Assembly: GCA_029880545.1 (NCBI GenBank)
Contig: JAOUOD010000004.1
Span: forward strand, 62,001 to 126,000
DNA: 64,000 bases
From: Gammaproteobacteria bacterium
GTDB taxonomy: Bacteria > Pseudomonadota > Gammaproteobacteria > Acidiferrobacterales > SZUA-150
Direction of reading: 5' to 3'
In this document: positions 62,501 through 64,000 of the stretch, piece by piece
How the letters are laid out: every line of letters begins with the position of its first letter
How positions within the stretch are numbered: position 1 is the first letter of the stretch
Position numbers and translations under genes: made by a program
The notes under the pieces: generated by a model
Databases searched by the model: none
Seen by the model: the letters and a program-made list of their open reading frames with translations, nothing else
Told to the model about the DNA's origin: nothing

Positions 62501-63955
62501 ATGTTGATTTTTGAAAGATCGCAACCCGGCCGCGGAAACCCGACTCATTGGCCGGAATCCGAGAGCGTTGCTGATGATTTGCCACAGCACCTGCTGCGAA
62601 ACGATATCGCGGAATTGCCCGAAGTATCGGAAATGCAGGTAGTGCGTCATTACACCGGCTTGAGTCAGAAAAACTTTTCCATCGATACACATTTCTACCC
62701 GCTGGGCTCATGCACGATGAAATACAATCCGCGTGCGTGCAATACCCTCGCCAGTTTGCCGGCGTTCCTCGGACGGCACCCGCTGTCATCGGAAGCAACC
62801 GGCCAGGGTTTCCTTGCGTGCATGTATGATCTTCAGAAGATATTGAAGGACGTTACCGGAATGAAGGGTGTGTCGTTAACGCCCATGGCCGGCGCCCAGG
62901 GCGAGTTTGCCGGTATTGCCATGATCCGCGCCTATCATGAATCCCGTAACGATACTGCGCGTACCGAGATACTGGTTCCGGATGCTGCTCATGGCACCAA
63001 CCCGGCGACGGCGGTCATGTGTGGTTACAAGGTCAGGGAAATTCCAACGGACGACGAAGGTGACGTTGATCTCGAGGCGCTGAAAGCGGCAGTGGGTCCG
63101 CAAACTGCGGGGTTGATGCTGACTAACCCGTCGACACTGGGCGTGTTTGAAAAGGATATCAAGGACGTTCAGAAGATTGTGCACGATGCAGGCGGTTTGC
63201 TTTATTACGATGGCGCCAACCTCAACGCGATCCTGGGTCGGGTCAAGCCGGGTGATATGGGATTTGATGTCATGCACCTGAACCTGCACAAGACCTTTTC
63301 AACTCCGCATGGTGGCGGTGGACCGGGTGCCGGCCCGGTAGCTGTCAACGAAAAACTGGAGCCTTTCCTGCCCGTGCCCATGGTCGGAGAATCCCATGGC
63401 AGGTATTTCTGGATGACGGAAAAAACGCGCCCGCAAACTATCGGTCGCCTGTCAGCGCATATGGGCAATGCCGGCATTCTGCTTCGCGCCTATATCTATG
63501 CCCGATTGCTGGGTCGTCATGGAATGCACCGGGTTGCGGACTTTTCCACGTTAAACGCGAACTACATGATGAAGCGCCTGAAAGATGCCGGATTTGATAT
63601 GGCGTTCCCTACACGTCGGGCAACCCATGAATTTATTCTGACGCTCAAGAAGCTGAAAGATGAAACCGGTGTTATCGCCATGGATGTCGCCAAGCGACTG
63701 CTCGACAAGGGCTACCATGCGCCAACAACCTACTTCCCTTTGCTGGTGCCGGAATGTTTCCTGATTGAGCCTACCGAGACTGAAGACAAGGATACGCTGG
63801 ATCGTTTTGTGGAGGCGATGGTAGAGATTGAAACCGAGGCTCGAGAGCAGCCGGAAATGGTCAAATCAGCGCCGCATACCATGCCGGTTCGTCGGCTGGA
63901 TGATGTCCGGGCTGCGCGTGAACTGGACCTGGTATGGCAAAAGCAGGCTGACTAG
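62501..63955 (+). CDS. gcvPB: Glycine dehydrogenase subunit 2 (P protein beta)
   Basis: 484 residues. Carries the PLP Lys (Lys264) in [19 protein letters not shown]. Other diagnostic blocks: [49 protein letters not shown] and [17 protein letters not shown]. With GcvPA it makes the P protein. Last gene of the operon. Confidence 0.96.
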   Translation: MLIFERSQPGRGNPTHWPESESVADDLPQHLLRNDIAELPEVSEMQVVRHYTGLSQKNFSIDTHFYPLGSCTMKYNPRACNTLASLPAFLGRHPLSSEATGQGFLACMYDLQKILKDVTGMKGVSLTPMAGAQGEFAGIAMIRAYHESRNDTARTEILVPDAAHGTNPATAVMCGYKVREIPTDDEGDVDLEALKAAVGPQTAGLMLTNPSTLGVFEKDIKDVQKIVHDAGGLLYYDGANLNAILGRVKPGDMGFDVMHLNLHKTFSTPHGGGGPGAGPVAVNEKLEPFLPVPMVGESHGRYFWMTEKTRPQTIGRLSAHMGNAGILLRAYIYARLLGRHGMHRVADFSTLNANYMMKRLKDAGFDMAFPTRRATHEFILTLKKLKDETGVIAMDVAKRLLDKGYHAPTTYFPLLVPECFLIEPTETEDKDTLDRFVEAMVEIETEAREQPEMVKSAPHTMPVRRLDDVRAARELDLVWQKQAD

Positions 63956-63983
63956 GCAGAAACACAGTTGCAACACTAAAAAA

Positions 63984-64000
63984 GCCGGGCATTGCCCGGC
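63984..64000 (+). terminator. Terminator hairpin at window end
   Basis: Stem GCCGGGC / GCCCGGC with loop ATT, preceded by an A-run, 28 bp after the gcvPB stop. The T-run expected next lies outside the window. Confidence 0.7.

Overview
The window looks like a chromosomal segment of a gammaproteobacterium, probably aquatic or marine. The evidence is gene order: rph-yicC-gmk-rpoZ-spoT-ridA-recG and ubiC-ubiA occur in blocks familiar from Pseudomonas-like gammaproteobacteria, and the DUF3450-ExbB-ExbB-ExbD-TonB-TPR cluster has the layout of the Vibrio/Shewanella TonB2 system. NhaA and a Na/phosphate cotransporter fit a sodium-rich habitat (inference). Coding regions have moderate to high GC, except for an AT-richer patch at about 28.8-31.6 kb. 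I see no tRNA, rRNA, CRISPR array, transposase or prophage genes.

Layout. 0-6 kb: a tiny secreted peptide gene with structured flanks, a globin, and a TolC / mini-adaptor / RND pump operon on the minus strand whose adaptor is reduced to 126 residues. 6-12.7 kb (minus strand): hemJ, a DinB-fold protein, a thioredoxin-like lipid-anchored or membrane-anchored protein, hemW, a Sel1 protein, rdgB, rph, and a PP2C phosphatase next to a Ser/Thr kinase. 12.9-28.1 kb: yicC, small metabolic genes, an amidohydrolase and a PilJ-like/PAS/GGDEF/EAL sensor, then gmk, rpoZ, spoT, ridA, recG, ubiC, ubiA and aroE.

28.1-41.3 kb is more accessory. It holds a LexA-type S24 self-cleaving domain without a DNA-binding domain, a seven-repeat delta-60 lipoprotein, a broken secreted-protein gene, a Na/Pi cotransporter, a PH-domain membrane protein, nhaA, several conserved hypothetical genes, a YbaK-like/HDOD fusion, a gamma carbonic anhydrase, glutathione reductase and an SrkA-type kinase.

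41.4-55.1 kb holds prlC, two redox or cell-envelope genes, a highly codon-optimised TonB-dependent receptor, the complete TonB2-type energising cluster and a DUF885 metallopeptidase. Together these suggest import of an organic, possibly peptide, substrate, though that is inference. 55.1-58.1 kb is a Fur-box-controlled ferric iron binding protein plus permease without an ATPase gene. 58.1-64 kb is a glycine cleavage operon (lipA-gcvT-gcvH-gcvPA-small ORF-gcvPB) behind a clear promoter and a tandem glycine riboswitch, closed by a terminator at the window edge. The most unusual items are the truncated RND adaptor, the HTH-less LexA-like peptidase, lipA placed under glycine-riboswitch control, the small ORF inside the gcvP pair, and the YbaK-HDOD fusion.
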